Assembly (NCBI GenBank): GCA_029718625.1
Contig: CM056377.1
Coordinates: 37,696,699 to 37,760,698 of the forward strand
Direction: 5' to 3'
Origin: Synaphobranchus kaupii
Taxonomy: Eukaryota; Chordata; Actinopteri; Anguilliformes; Synaphobranchidae
DNA: 64,000 bases
The position numbers were made by a program, and so were the translations under genes. The notes under the pieces were generated by a model, which was given only the letters and a program-made list of their open reading frames with translations, was not told the origin of the DNA and ran no database searches. Shown one piece after another: positions 1-11,500 of the stretch (positions are counted from its first letter, which is position 1; every line of letters begins with the position of its first letter).

Positions 1-93
1 TCATGTAGGCCAATAGCCTATAATATATAAATTACACATTGACACAGTTGAATCATAAGCCTACCATTTGAATCATAAGTATGCCTACATCAC

Positions 94-282
94 CTAATGT
101 AGGCTAATTAATGCATTCGCCACCTCCTCCCGTGCCTTCCGAACTTCTGGTAGACGAGGTGGTGTGGATTGTGATCCATAAATTACTACAGTCCTAGCCT
201 GTACTTCTGTTGCAAGTATGTCTGATTCCTGTGCGGAAAATCGCTCTTGTCGTTGACGGTCCAGTGCGTTTGGGTTGCTCAT
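94..282 (-). pseudogene. Myb/SANT-like N-terminal ORF remnant of a PIF/Harbinger-type transposon
   Basis: A 62-codon ORF on the minus strand starts with ATG at 282-280 and stops near 94. It is basic and Arg/Glu-rich, with an RFSAQESDILATEV block early on, then VRKAREEVANAL near the end. This resembles the first helices of the Myb/SANT-like DNA-binding protein that forms the second gene of many animal PIF/Harbinger transposons. The ORF lies just inside a sequence whose terminus reads gggctctatttt on the minus strand, a terminal pattern I associate with fish Harbinger elements. The domain is cut short, so this is a relic. A second, shorter copy of its start lies at about 532-620 in the tandem duplicate. 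Family assignment is from motif memory only. Confidence 0.5.
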
Positions 283-869
283 TATGAAATTGCATGGAGC
301 GATTGCGTTCCAACTGGCTTTTTTTTAAAGCATGAGAACAACAATTTGATTGGCTACCATAGAGACACACCTTGGACATTTAAACCCAGCCTTTTAGCAA
401 TACCGCCATAAGGTGCGCCAAGATTGCTGTCATGAAATTACCAAATTTCTCGCCGACACGCCCTCAGAGCGATACCGCCAAGCGATTACTCTTGCATTCA
501 CCATTGCGTTTGGTTTATTAAAATAGAGCCCCTAGCCTGTATTTCTGTTGCAAGTATGTCTGATTCCTGTGCGGAAAATCGCTCTTGTCGTTGACGGTCC
601 AGTGCGTTTGGGTTGCTCATTATGAAATTGCATGGAGTGATTGCGTTCCAACTGGCTTTTTTTTAAAGCATGAGAACAACTATTTGATTGGCTACCATAG
701 AGACACACCTTGGACATTTAAACCCAGCCTTTTAGCAATACCGCCATCAGATGCGCCAAGATTGCCGTCATGAAATTACCAAATTTCTCGCCGACACGCC
801 CTCAGAGTGATACCGCCAAGCGATTACTCTTGCGTTCACCATTGCGTTTGGTTTATTAAAATAGAGCCC
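194..869 (-). repeat. Tandem 338-bp duplication of a Harbinger-like transposon end
   Basis: Positions 194-531 and 532-869 are two head-to-tail copies with only scattered substitutions; examples are cctgtactt versus cctgtattt and gataccgccaagcg in both. Each unit runs from inside the Myb-like ORF (minus strand) out to the element terminus, which reads gggctctatttt on the minus strand. The boundary at 531/532 joins the terminus of copy 1 directly to the ORF interior of copy 2. The outer end at 869 is followed by ata. High similarity suggests a fairly recent duplication of the element's end rather than two insertions. Confidence 0.8.
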
Positions 870-3548
870 ATAGTCTCTCAGGGAGCACTGTCTCTGTGCC
901 TAAGTAAATTCTTATTTCTAGCTAAACTCTTAATTAAACTGAATAGTAAAGGTCCAACATGAATATTTCAGGTTATTGTGTATTATGATTTCCTGTGACC
1001 TTTTGCAACAAATAGTAAATATTTTAATCATTAAAAACAGTAGAACAGAGACACAACCAGTGAAATGTTTTTAACATTATTTACAGTTTATCTGTACTGA
1101 TATGCTGTAGTATTTTGGATTAACAAATAAGACCTTTTATAACAACTAAACTCAGAGAAGATATTTAATGGCAGCAAAACAATCATTCTTATTATGTTAA
1201 TCCCCCACCCACCCACCACTACACCGCCAAGCCACCCAACTGCTGCACTCCACTTAGCACTTGAGGTGTTTTTGTTGGCACACGATGGTGACAAAGTACT
1301 GATAGTTGTTAGCATTTCTTCAAGGCTTTTTTGGAGATTGGTAACTGATTATTTCCAATTACATACTGGCTAAATCCAGTAAACGGTTTTTATATGTTGG
1401 TGAAAATATGGTGTGAAATGATAACTTAAATACGGTTGGCTCCAGAGATCAGTAGGAATGATGCAGTGATTAGGTCAACAGTATCTATCTGCAACTGTAC
1501 AAACATAGTGTTGCATTTTTGAAAATAGACTAAATAGGCTATTTGATTAAAATTTTTCTCCAACTTTGAATCACAAACTTTGATATATCACCACCATGCC
1601 AACTGAAACTACCCAGGGAACACTGCAGCTCTGACACAGTTCCCTGTGACCCAGTATCCTTTGCAATGTATTCATAGGGTGCCGGCATCAATCAGAGGAG
1701 AGGCAAATCTCTGGTCACAACTGGTATCTGTAGGCACTGTTGAGTAGCTGGGGGCATGGAGATCCAAGGAACCCGGCCAATTTTACCACTGTACTCCAGA
1801 GCCAGGACAGCCAATTGTATCCTGTCATTGAGGACCCGCAGTTATATTTACCTACTGAGAAAATGCAATATAAAAAAAAAAATTTAAAATTATTTTACCA
1901 CATAAGGAAGTTCATTGTTCTCATTTAAGCTGACCTTATTCTCATCGTAAAACAAAACATGTGTTTTCTCAGAATATTATTTCATTATTTCCTCCAGGAA
2001 CAGTTGTAGGCCACTGTATTTTGTTTATTTTATTTCAGTGTTTTATTGCTGTTTTCACTGCAGAGAAACATTTTGCTTATTCAGTCTCAGGATGTATACA
2101 GCTACAGTAAACCTTATATAGAACTACACCATAAATGAAGGCAAAAGTCAGCGGGCAGCATTAACTTATGTTTGTAGAAAGCACCGCAAAATGTTAAACC
2201 GACAACCTTGAAGTTGAAAGGCCAGATCACTTAAAGCTGCCCTGAAGGTAGCCACATATGTTTATGATGGGACGGAGTTGTTTCTGGAAACCTAGCCGGC
2301 TTAAGAAAATATTTGCGGCCGTTGCCATTTGTACAGGGTTTTACAGTAGATTGTCCATTACATTGTGACAATGTTCTTTTATTCTCTGAACGGTAATTGT
2401 TGACATTATTATGATGTGAGCTCCAGAATTCAGAATTTACTCCACCATATGACCAACATAAAATAGGCCTATAGGATATAGTTTCCAAAAAAGCAACACA
2501 CACATGAGAGATTCATGTTACAGTAGGCCTACCCATTTTTAATATGACATTTTAACGTAACATTGCATTAAAACCTCATGAATGCAGAGTTAGTCTTTCA
2601 TCTTATTTCCTTCAAGGGCTTGTGTACACAGTATTTTATTCCTTACTAATTGCGTGAAGGATTCATGTGTGGATTCGCTGTAAACCTTTTGACGTGACGT
2701 TATTTATTAAGCTGAATGAACGACGACTGTTTTTCTTTTGCCATTTTACTTGGATCTACACCAGGACTTTCTTCTCTGAACCGAACATCCTATACCTTTT
2801 TTTAGATACCTTTTTTAATACAATGAACCACCATTGTACTTCACATGAAGCAATAGTCAAGCTTCTAATTTCATTTCAGCATTTCTATTAAAAACAGCTG
2901 TTAGTTTAAGATTACATTTTCTTTTCTTAGTTATGGATATTGTAAATTTGAGTATTGAGTATTTTCTGTTTGACACTGAAATGCTGCTGGATGTTGTTAC
3001 TGTATAGGCTACAGACAATACTGCATTGTAAACTATATAGCAACCTACTGCGGTGTCATGTTTTAAAACGTAACATTTTGTTTCAATTTGTGAGTAAAAG
3101 GTGAGTAAAAAAACGCATAGGCCCATACTTGAAAACTACATGAATGCATTTAATTTTAACATAAAAAATAAAACGAATAGCAAGTTACGTCAAGTTATCA
3201 TATCAAAATAGGATGAAGTGTGTATAATTAAAAAGCTATAAAGACCGAGAACTGAACATTTGTTATGCATACCACCCTTTGCTCTGAGTGCCTTTTTGGT
3301 GTTTTTTTTCTTCCCTTGTGCTCTGTAGCGTGTTATGAATATAGTGAGACCTTTCATAGCGTTTTATCTTAACTGTTTCCTGTCAGTAATCTGACAGCAC
3401 CTCCATTGAAACACATTCAGCAACCTGAAAGGACCTTGTGTACAGAGTCCTCTGACCATATATTATCCACAACTCCTTTGCTTTGGCAATTAAAGGGAGA
3501 CACTCAGAAATGAGCAGGTCGCATATCACACTTCAGACTTCTTGGTTT

Positions 3549-3570
3549 GGGGGGGGGGGGTGGGGGGGGT
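3549..3570 (+). repeat. Poly-G tract
   Basis: A nearly uninterrupted G run with a single T is seen directly in the sequence. It could form a G-quadruplex, and the true length is hard to sequence. No gene is associated with it. Confidence 0.9.
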
Positions 3571-4942
3571 GTGCATTCTCTGTTTTACTGTTTGGCTTTA
3601 GCTCGAATCCAATAATCCTTAAATGATTAAAAAAGACAAATCATGACAAACACCTTTGTCGTTAACTGGTTTTTGTTGGTAAATGTCTGTAAATCTCTCA
3701 TCATTTGCACAGGCCTCAGAAGTCTTTCACAATTAGTAACCTGGCTACATGAGATATGACTGTGCCTGAGACAGACAAGGAACCGTGGATGGATGTCGGG
3801 ACAGAGGAGTGCTGCGGAGCTGTAAATTAGAAACGTGTGGGGAATTCGCAGAGCCCTTAACTTGCTTTTTCTTTTGCCTCCGATAAGTACAAAACACCCT
3901 TCTGCAGGAGCTGTGCAGGAGCTGAGCAGGCCCTGCGGCGTCCCTGCTCTGCCCCGTTAGCCGAGGCTTTTCAGTCAAACCGTCCGGTTTCACGCAAACT
4001 GCTGTCCTCGGCCCTTCGTGGGATTTCGCAGTTTGAGTGCCGTCATTTCTGTGAGCCTCTTTGTGCTAAAACCAGAAACCACCAATAACCAAAGGCATTT
4101 AATCAATCTGCTGAGGGCTCCAGCTGTCTACTCGTTCACCACAAATGACAGCTGACATTAACGATGATCACTGAGACAAATGCAAATGCGCGCGGCTAAA
4201 ATTAGCAAACGTTGCGCAAGATTGAATGCCGCCTTGTTTATCGTTTGCATTATTTATGGAGCTTTGAGAAGGGGGAGTTGCTGTATTGCAAGGAAGCTAA
4301 CACTTTTTATTGTGAGATTGCTCAGCCCGTATTCCCAAATTATGAATGTATTTTAATAGCCTCAAGTTAACTAGTCTACCTTGGTTTGTTTAAATTATAC
4401 TCACCATTGCCACGGTTGTGTTTTCAGTTTAATGTCTCGGCGACGGTGCATACAGGTGATGCCGGCAGCTGTATACCTGGCCCATACAGCAGTTTGCCTA
4501 GTGGGAGGCAAGCAGGAGGTGCAAATTGACAAGCAGATGCTTGCTCTGAACAATGGCGCTCTGTTGCAGCAAGGGTGAAGCGCATTGTAAGGCAGGTGAA
4601 ACTTCTGGATTTAAAGGCCCTTTTTATGGATCAAATGCACATTTTTTTGGTGAAACTTACAGTCGAGTGATTTCATTTGTGCTCTACAAACAAACCATAG
4701 CTGCTGGAAACATCCACTATGTTCGATATGGGACAATAGAGGAAGATGACATACAAGTTAGAACTTTCAAACAGAACAAACCTAACCTCATAATTATCAT
4801 TTTATACAAATTGCTATACAACTGTCAGCATGCAGACTCATATTGATATCTATACCTGTGAAGAGAAGTGTTAGTGTTTTTAGAGCAGGGGTAGGGAACC
4901 CTGGTCCTGGAGAGCCGCAGGGTCTGCTGGCTTTTGTTTTAA

Positions 4943-5907
4943 AGGGTAAGTTCGCTATTTTGGACCTCGGACCCTATTTGCGGTCCGTCTTCCATGAACC
5001 TGACCCATGAAGTCCATTTTTTCGCTGATCGGTCCAGTATTGAGTTCACTACAGATTTCCTGTAGGCTCTCACTGGGCTACAATAGAAGTCAACGGGGCA
5101 ATTAGAAATGTTCGATAAATGTGCTTTCATGTACAATAAATGAGACGGGAAGCTCAGGGTGTATTGTTACCGGTCTCAGTATGCTCTCCTGTGAAATGTA
5201 TCTCAATCCGAACATTTTTACGTGCTTGGCATGGCTTGGAAGTAAGCATTTCTCTGTTGCTTGTTTTCGCTGCTCCCGCAGAGTACTATGTGTCGGGGGT
5301 AGCCTAGGGGAGCGGGAAGGTGTGCCGGCCGTTTACGAAACTATCTAGTTGAGCAGTCTGCGTTTGTTTACCTGCAGCAACGTAGCCTACAATTTCCACA
5401 AAAAAACTTGGATGATGGATGACTATAATGATTACGAAGACGAAGAATTCGATTTTGACTGACGTTACTCGCTACAGATTTGAGCCAGAATACACGGAAC
5501 TACAAGAGATGGATGATAAGAGAGCAAGAGAAGAGAGAGAGGCTGAAGTTGCGCAGGTAATGTTATCCGAAGTCAGTGCGAGGTAGTGCGGTCGGAGAAA
5601 TAGTTCTGTTTCAAATGGAACTGTTGTTTCAACGTTCGGTTTGCGTTTGCGATAGCCTACATTTCACATGAGAGCATACTGAGACCGTAAGAATACACAC
5701 TGAGCTATAAAAGCACATTTATCGTTGTTTTTCCATAACATTTCTAATTGCCCCCGTTGACTTCTATTGTAGCCCAGCGAGAGCCTACAGGAAATCTGTA
5801 CCGAACTCAATACTGGACCGATCAGCGAAAAAATGGACTTCATGGGTCAGGTTCATGGAAGACGGACCGCAAATAGGGTCCAAGGTCCAAAATAGCGAAC
5901 TTACCCT
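4943..5907. mobile_element. TTAA-flanked inverted-repeat transposon (Kolobok- or piggyBac-like), nested in the hAT-like element
   Basis: The left end reads TTAA then agggtaagttcgctatttt. The right end is the complement, cgaacttaccct followed by TTAA at 5908-5911. The inverted repeats are unusually long, about 220-250 bp, and well matched: the tract gcggtccgtcttccatgaac occurs at 4980-4999 and, inverted, at the right. A TTAA target duplication is characteristic of piggyBac and Kolobok elements; the AGGG terminus favours Kolobok, though this is from memory. It inserted into the miniature hAT element, so it is the younger of the two. The interior holds a small acidic ORF, annotated separately. 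Confidence 0.8.
5412..5556 (+). pseudogene. Small acidic/charged ORF remnant inside the TTAA element (possible first exon of a P2X7-tail-like cargo protein)
   Basis: ATG at 5412 opens a very acidic ORF (MMDDYNDYEDEEFDFD) that stops at 5460-5462. Shifted by one frame, 5470-5556 continues with RYRFEPEYTELQEMDD and a highly charged Arg/Glu stretch. It ends at cag followed by gtaatg, a plausible splice donor at 5557. An acidic start, then a YxFEPEYT-like block, then a charged helix resembles the N-termini of fish proteins that later carry a Cys-rich P2X7-tail-like domain. That domain itself is absent here. The frameshift and short length make it a decayed fragment. The similarity is recalled, not searched. 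Confidence 0.35.
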
Positions 5908-7039
5908 TTAACCTTAAATACAGCAACTACTTAAACCAAAGAAACCAGGTGAGGTGAGTTAACTGTGTAATCAACTGCTTTAATTGATCAACTAAGTGGG
6001 GAGTAACAACTAAAACCAGCAGACCCTGCGGCTCTCAGGGTTCCCTACCCCTGATTTAGAGGGACTTTCGTTCTTCAGTGTTTCAGTTGTCATAAATATG
6101 AATAGCTTTTCTTTTTATTAGTCTTGCAGTTGCCGTTATTTAACTCCCTGATTACGGCTCCTGATTACGGTGTTTTTTTCCCTCCATGCTGTATTTCCAT
6201 AGGAGGCTCTTTCACTTTGTTTTCACAGGAAATGGTCATAATTGCTCACGTCACATGGTACTTCATTAGGGACTCTATCTCCATGGCATACAATATCCAG
6301 GGCCTTCTGACTTGCAGTAATCTGAGATGGAATGTGTGACACTGCATTAGAAAGCAAAGTTTAAAGATACTTGGCAGCTTAACTTCTTAAGTAGCGTTAA
6401 TCAAATCTCAGTAATTGAGGGGGCTTTCAGACAATATTAGAGAACCATGGTATTTATTTTCTTGCAAGCTCTTATTACAGTCTTATACCCGGATGGGTGT
6501 TTAATCTTGGAGTAGATTAACAATGAGGTTCACCACCTGAGGTCTAAAGTGACTATAGATCACTAAGGAACCAGTATTAAACGTGCTGCCATTGCTTTAC
6601 TTCTATTCACTTGTAATAAAAAATCATCTTCACATAAATATAAAACTAGCAGTAAAACCAGACTGAGAAAAGAAATGATCTATTGTACATGCGTAATTAC
6701 AATAGGTGGTTCTGCTGAGAGCTAGCTGGATATTTACAGTTTGGTTTAACATTTTGCATACTGTAAGAGTACTGTGAATGAACGTATATCATTTGCTTTA
6801 GGGTCATGATTTCCGTGACTGTACAGCATTTATTCTTTTCAGAATCTATTTGTTCATTTATTATCAAATTCCCATCGGCGGGGGAAAAGCAAATGCATGC
6901 GCAAATAATCATGGAAATGCAATATTATGTAGACTAAAGACAGCTGCTGGCCCAGAAGAAATAGAGGTTTTTACTGGCAAAATAAGTTGTGGTGTTTTCC
7001 GTCACTGCTGTTAGCTTTAGTAGTTTCTTAGTATTTTCT

Positions 7040-7197
7040 GTAGTTTCTCATTACAGGGATAGCTGCTACATTATGGGAAGGATGTGCTTTGTCTCATCTG
7101 TTCTGTAGTTGCTTTGATGACGTTTCTGAATGCACTTATTGTATGTCGCCTTGGATAAAAGCGTCTGCTAAATGACTGTAATGTAATGTAATGTAAT
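7040..7197 (-). repeat. Fish interspersed repeat (catttagcagacgctttta family), minus orientation
   Basis: On the minus strand this runs from a cattacattacattac start into catttagcagacgctttta and tccaaggcgacatac, then to gacaaagcacatccttccc at the far end. The same order of blocks, in + orientation, recurs at 60517-60645 and, partly, at 56774-57450. I recognise it as a repeat very common in teleost genomes, but I cannot give a secure superfamily. Confidence 0.75.
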
Positions 7198-10100
7198 TAC
7201 TTGAATGAGTAACAGCTATTTAATGACGTCTGTAAATAAAGCTTCAAAGGAGCTTTGACAATTGTCAAATTTTGATTAATTAATTGAATTAATTAATTAA
7301 TTTGAATTAAGTCAGCATGTAGCATGAAATCATACTTACCAGAAAGAGTAGCAGTATGGGCATACCAATATTTCCTGGCAACATTCTAAACACAGCATTT
7401 TAAACATGGCCTGTCAAACTTCCCAAAATGCACTGTCTATACTGAATCCTTCTTACAACTTTACTCAATAAGAGATGCAGTAGGATATTGGCATTCTGTT
7501 AACATGATAGGTGATTTGTGCATCCTATTTCGTTCTGAAGAGTGAAGAAGTAGCATTAGCTGCCTAAACGATAAAGAGCACTTTATTCAGGTTATATTGA
7601 TAGCTCTCTCCAGGTTGGGAAGGGTTAACAAACCAGGGGCTGAGTAAGTTGTGTCTGGGAAGGGGAGGGGTCCTGGGTGTAGTTTTAGTCATTTTGCAGT
7701 ACACAGGGTTAGTTCTGGCACACATTTGAACTGCAGACAACTTTAAGGTTGGCAGTCCCAGTGCAAACAGAGGCGAGAAAAATAACAGATTGGGTTACCT
7801 GTGAAAAGGGACCCTCAGCAGTTAGGAAGAAGGGCAGGAGTGTGCACAGGCTGTGTCCGCACACAGCGACTCTTGCCCGACATTTATGTCTGCACGCCCT
7901 CAAATAAATTCCCTACCTCCACGAACTGACAAATTTATGCTTTATACTAATATTTGGTTCATATATAATTCAGGCAACTCGCATTTTAGATATATGCGTG
8001 TTCAATTTATTCATACTTTTTGGTACAAAGCCAGGTACTGGCACTGTGTTGGCAGTGTTTTGATGTGTCAACCTTAATAGTTTTTAATAATAATTTTATA
8101 CATTACTATCAATAGAGGCAATATTTGGGCATCATTGACTACGCCTGGGTCTTGCTCTTGTTCCAAATCCGCCAGAGGAGCAAATGCAGTTTCTGTGAGG
8201 CACTGTGAGGAAGCAAGGTGTAATATGTCATGCTGTTTGTTTTGATCATAAAATAGACCTAGTTCCTCCACAGAAATATTGTTCTATTTATTATTGTTAC
8301 TGCGGAATGAACATGCAGTTAGCTTTGCATTTCTACTTTCGAGAGATATAATCAATTAATTACTCGTAAAGAGGGATATTTTAAGGGAAGGACTCGTCTA
8401 AGATTAACAAAATGTAGACAGAACAAAATAAATTGTATTACTTATTAAGCTTTTCAACTGTGCGTACACATTTTTCAGTTAAGTTCATATTTTTTAAATA
8501 GTAATAATGAACATGTGAAATATAAAGTATGGGCTACGAAATGTTCAAATTGATATTTTGACATATGTGCAGTGACCTACCTCAACCCCCTGTCAACCCA
8601 CCATTTGGTCCTGACTCATAGTTTGGGAACCACTAGACTATGCAACATTAGAACAGACCATTCAGTGAGCCAGTGTTTTGCCTGGATAAGCAAAACCTGA
8701 TTGGGGTTTTTCATGTGTGTAACCAGAATTTGTAAAAAACCGATTCTCCACATATGGAGCTTGAATATTACTGAGGTTAACTCAAGTTGAAAAGAGCGCT
8801 TCAACTGAGAACTTGACGAGAGGCCGTCCACAACCCAAGAACGCGTATGCTTTGTTGGCTGAACAGATGCCGGGAGATTTACAGAGTGTGGGTCTTGCTG
8901 GCGAAACAAAAGATTGATTCACAAATGAAAAAAGGCATTTGAGGGCTTTGGCATCTGCCAAGTGACAGGGAACAAATGGTTAGCACTGTGTTGTTTCAGC
9001 GCAACTCCAGCTTATTTTCATTTCTGCACCAAATCCTCAGGTTGTGACTCATATGAAGAAAGGTCAGAGTCATTCATCTGGCTGCCAGCGTGGTCATGTC
9101 TCAGTCTTGCCGAGTGGCTTTCGGGTGGGGCGAAGGCAGAATGGCTTCGGCCCAGGCATCACAATCGGCACCAGCGGGGCCCGCTCGCGTTGCAGGAGTA
9201 CCGCAGGTCGAGCCGGGTAGCGGGTCTGCCAAGTTTTTATTGTACAGTCCATTCATTGCAGCTCGCTGTGGAGGGAAGCGGGCTGAGCGAAGTCACGCAT
9301 CGTTCGACTGGCTCACATTGGCAAAGTGCTCGTGTGCTTTTCATTAGGTCAAATCTAATAACGCTGACTTGCTCAGTCTTCTAACAGCCCGGGCTTCTGT
9401 TGGATGTTTGATTGATCGACGTTTTGCCAGTGGAGGAGCTCAATTGGTAATAATACGCTATCAATTTGCTTGTGAGTGAATCTAATTCTCACCTTCCATC
9501 TGTACTAATTTTTAGCATCTGCCAAATTACATAGGCTACAACTTAGACATGAATGTCTTGCATATCATTCTACTTTACTGCACCTTTTTCTGACATCATT
9601 ATTGGATTTTTCCAAACAAAGATTTAGGACAGGAGATTCCGGGCAATCCCTAGCTAATAACCCAAAACCTAGCAACATCTGCTGTTTCGGGTTTGTAATA
9701 ATCCCATACCTGGTCTGTTCCTTGATTGAGGCTATTGGCATACCTCTTCTTGACCATTTCCATCCCAGTTCCGTTTCTGTCCTGTTTTATGGTGCCCTGT
9801 GGGCCAACAACCTGGTCCAAATAGCTGGATGCAACTCCCACCAATGGACATCTGACTTATTCCGATATAATTCTTCTCCTTTGAAAACGCACTTAAATTC
9901 GCATGTTTGTCTGGGTTTTCCTTCTGCCAGATGTTACAAGTGTTCTTGTATGGAAAGAACAAGCAGACATGACTATTTGAATCTCATTTGTTATACAAAA
10001 ATAGATCATAAGGTAAAGGTAAATTTTCTTTTCAATTTCAAGATCAATTTAGAAACTTTTTTTAAATGATTAAAAGAAAGACCAAAGGTAATAACCTTTT

Positions 10101-10511
10101 GCACAGTGGTACTCTGTTGACACATGAATTGGTGTATTAGTGGAAGAGCTTTTTTAGTTGAGATCCAATCATAAACAGACTTGATACATTTCAAAAGCAG
10201 TATTCTGTGTGGATGAATAAAGGGGCCAGTCCATTTCGATATATATATATATGGGAGACAAATGAAAGTTGCTGTGTTCTGAAATATTGCACAGTTTTCT
10301 TCAGTTGCTGATGTTTTGGTCATGAAACATACATCAGTAAGGGCTTTAACAGAATTTTAGCAGCAAAATATAATCACATTAATTTCCCGTAATGTATAAT
10401 TGACCATGGCCTTGTAAGCTAATAATCAGTAGAGGTGTCAAGGTGTCATGAGGATGAATCAGTTGCAATAACACTGCATTACAATTCCTATTGCATTTTG
10501 TTGTATATATA

Positions 10512-11500
10512 CAGGTAAATGCAAAAGTATTGGGATAGTGACACAATTTTATTAATGAATTTTTGCCTCTGTACTCCAGCACATTGGATTTGAAATGAAA
10601 CAATATGGATATGAGGTTAAAGAGAAGGGTATGTTTAATTTGAGGGTATGTACATCCATATTGGTTGATCCCTGTAGGAATTGCAGCCCTTTTTATACCT
10701 TGTCCCCCATTTTAGCGGAGCAAACGTAATGGAACAACTTAACATAATCTGAAATAAAGTCACCATAATTAGTACTTGGTTGCGAATCCTTTGCATTTGA
10801 TGACTGCCTGAAGTCTGTGACCAATAGACATCACCAGATGCTGGGTATGTTCCCTGGTGATGCTCTGCCAGGTCTGTACTGCAGCCATCTTCAGTTCCTG
10901 TTTGTTTCTGGGGCATTTTGCCTTCAGTCTTGTCTTCAGCAAGTGAAATGCATGTTCAATTGGAGTCAGGATGGATGATTGACCTCAGTCAAGAACATTC
11001 CACGTTTCGGCCCGGAAAAACTTTTTCTAGGTTTCTAGCAGTATGTTTGGGGTCATTATCCTGCTGCAAAGTGAAGTGAACCCAATGAGTTTTGAGGCGT
11101 TTGGTTGGATCTGAGCAGTGTTTCTGTACACTTCAGATTTCTTCCTTCCTTCCATTCTGATTTTTCAGCCTCATGATGGCCTGCTTTACTTGCATCGACA
11201 CTTATTTGGTTCTCATGTTGAGAGAGAACAGCTCCAAATGCAAATTCCATACCTAGAATCGACAAGACCTTTTGTAGCTTTTTTGTGCATGACCTAATGA
11301 TGCAAAGACACAGAGGTGGCCAAGAAACAGCTGAGCTGCCAATTGTCCCATTCGTTTTTCTCCCCTAAAATGGGGGGACTAAGTATAATGTCTGTAATTC
11401 CTACACGGGTCACCCGATATGGATGCAAAGCTGACCATGTGCATTTTACCACACACTTAACCATGTTTTCAAAGGCATATTTGTATGTGCTTTTTTGTTT
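10512..11500 (-). mobile_element. Decayed Tc1-like transposon
   Basis: The left end follows a TA and reads caggtaaatgcaaaagtatt at 10512-10531. The interior encodes, on the minus strand, the C-terminal half of a Tc1-type transposase, annotated below. The right part, about 11335-11500, holds the tract ctcccctaaaatggggggac. I recognise this tract from the subterminal region of fish Tc1-like elements. A clean right terminus was not located, so the right boundary is approximate. Confidence 0.6.
10769..11087 (-). pseudogene. Tc1-type transposase C-terminal fragment (degenerate)
   Basis: Read on the minus strand in more than one frame, this shows HFTLQQDNDPKHTA near 11040-11085, the catalytic second-Asp motif of Tc1 transposases. 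A block reading TPIEHAFHLLKTRLK near the third acidic residue follows, then a terminal KCKGFATKY before the stop at 10769-10771. The order and spacing are those of a Tc1 DDE transposase C-terminus. The span is not a multiple of three and frames switch, so it cannot make a working enzyme. The N-terminal DNA-binding half is absent or unrecognisable. Confidence 0.75.

Larger units (their letters stand above)
4886..6053. mobile_element. Non-autonomous hAT-like element (interrupted by a TTAA element)
   Basis: The terminal inverted repeats begin caggggtagggaaccctgg at 4886, and the complementary copy ends ccctacccctg at 6053. The flanks are ttttagag (4878-4885) and atttagag (6054-6061), an 8-bp target duplication with one mismatch, as expected for hAT transposons. 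The sequence past each terminus also pairs (gccgcagggtctgctgg at the left with its complement at about 6018-6034). Without the nested insert the element is only about 200 bp, so it is a miniature element with no transposase. Confidence 0.85.

Noticed and set aside
9142..9347. ATG followed by Ala/Ser-rich ORF (MASAQASQSAPAG) as a possible first PIEZO2 exon
   Set aside because: PIEZO2 begins with a short segment leading into a hydrophobic stretch. This ORF has no such stretch and no donor in the needed phase next to it.
9602..10069. 155-codon + strand ORF, the longest unexplained ORF of intron 1
   Set aside because: It opens on a non-ATG codon, has no recognisable domain, is overlapped by ORFs on the other strand, and has an AT-rich tail with chance-like composition. 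An ORF of this length is not surprising in 64 kb of non-coding DNA.
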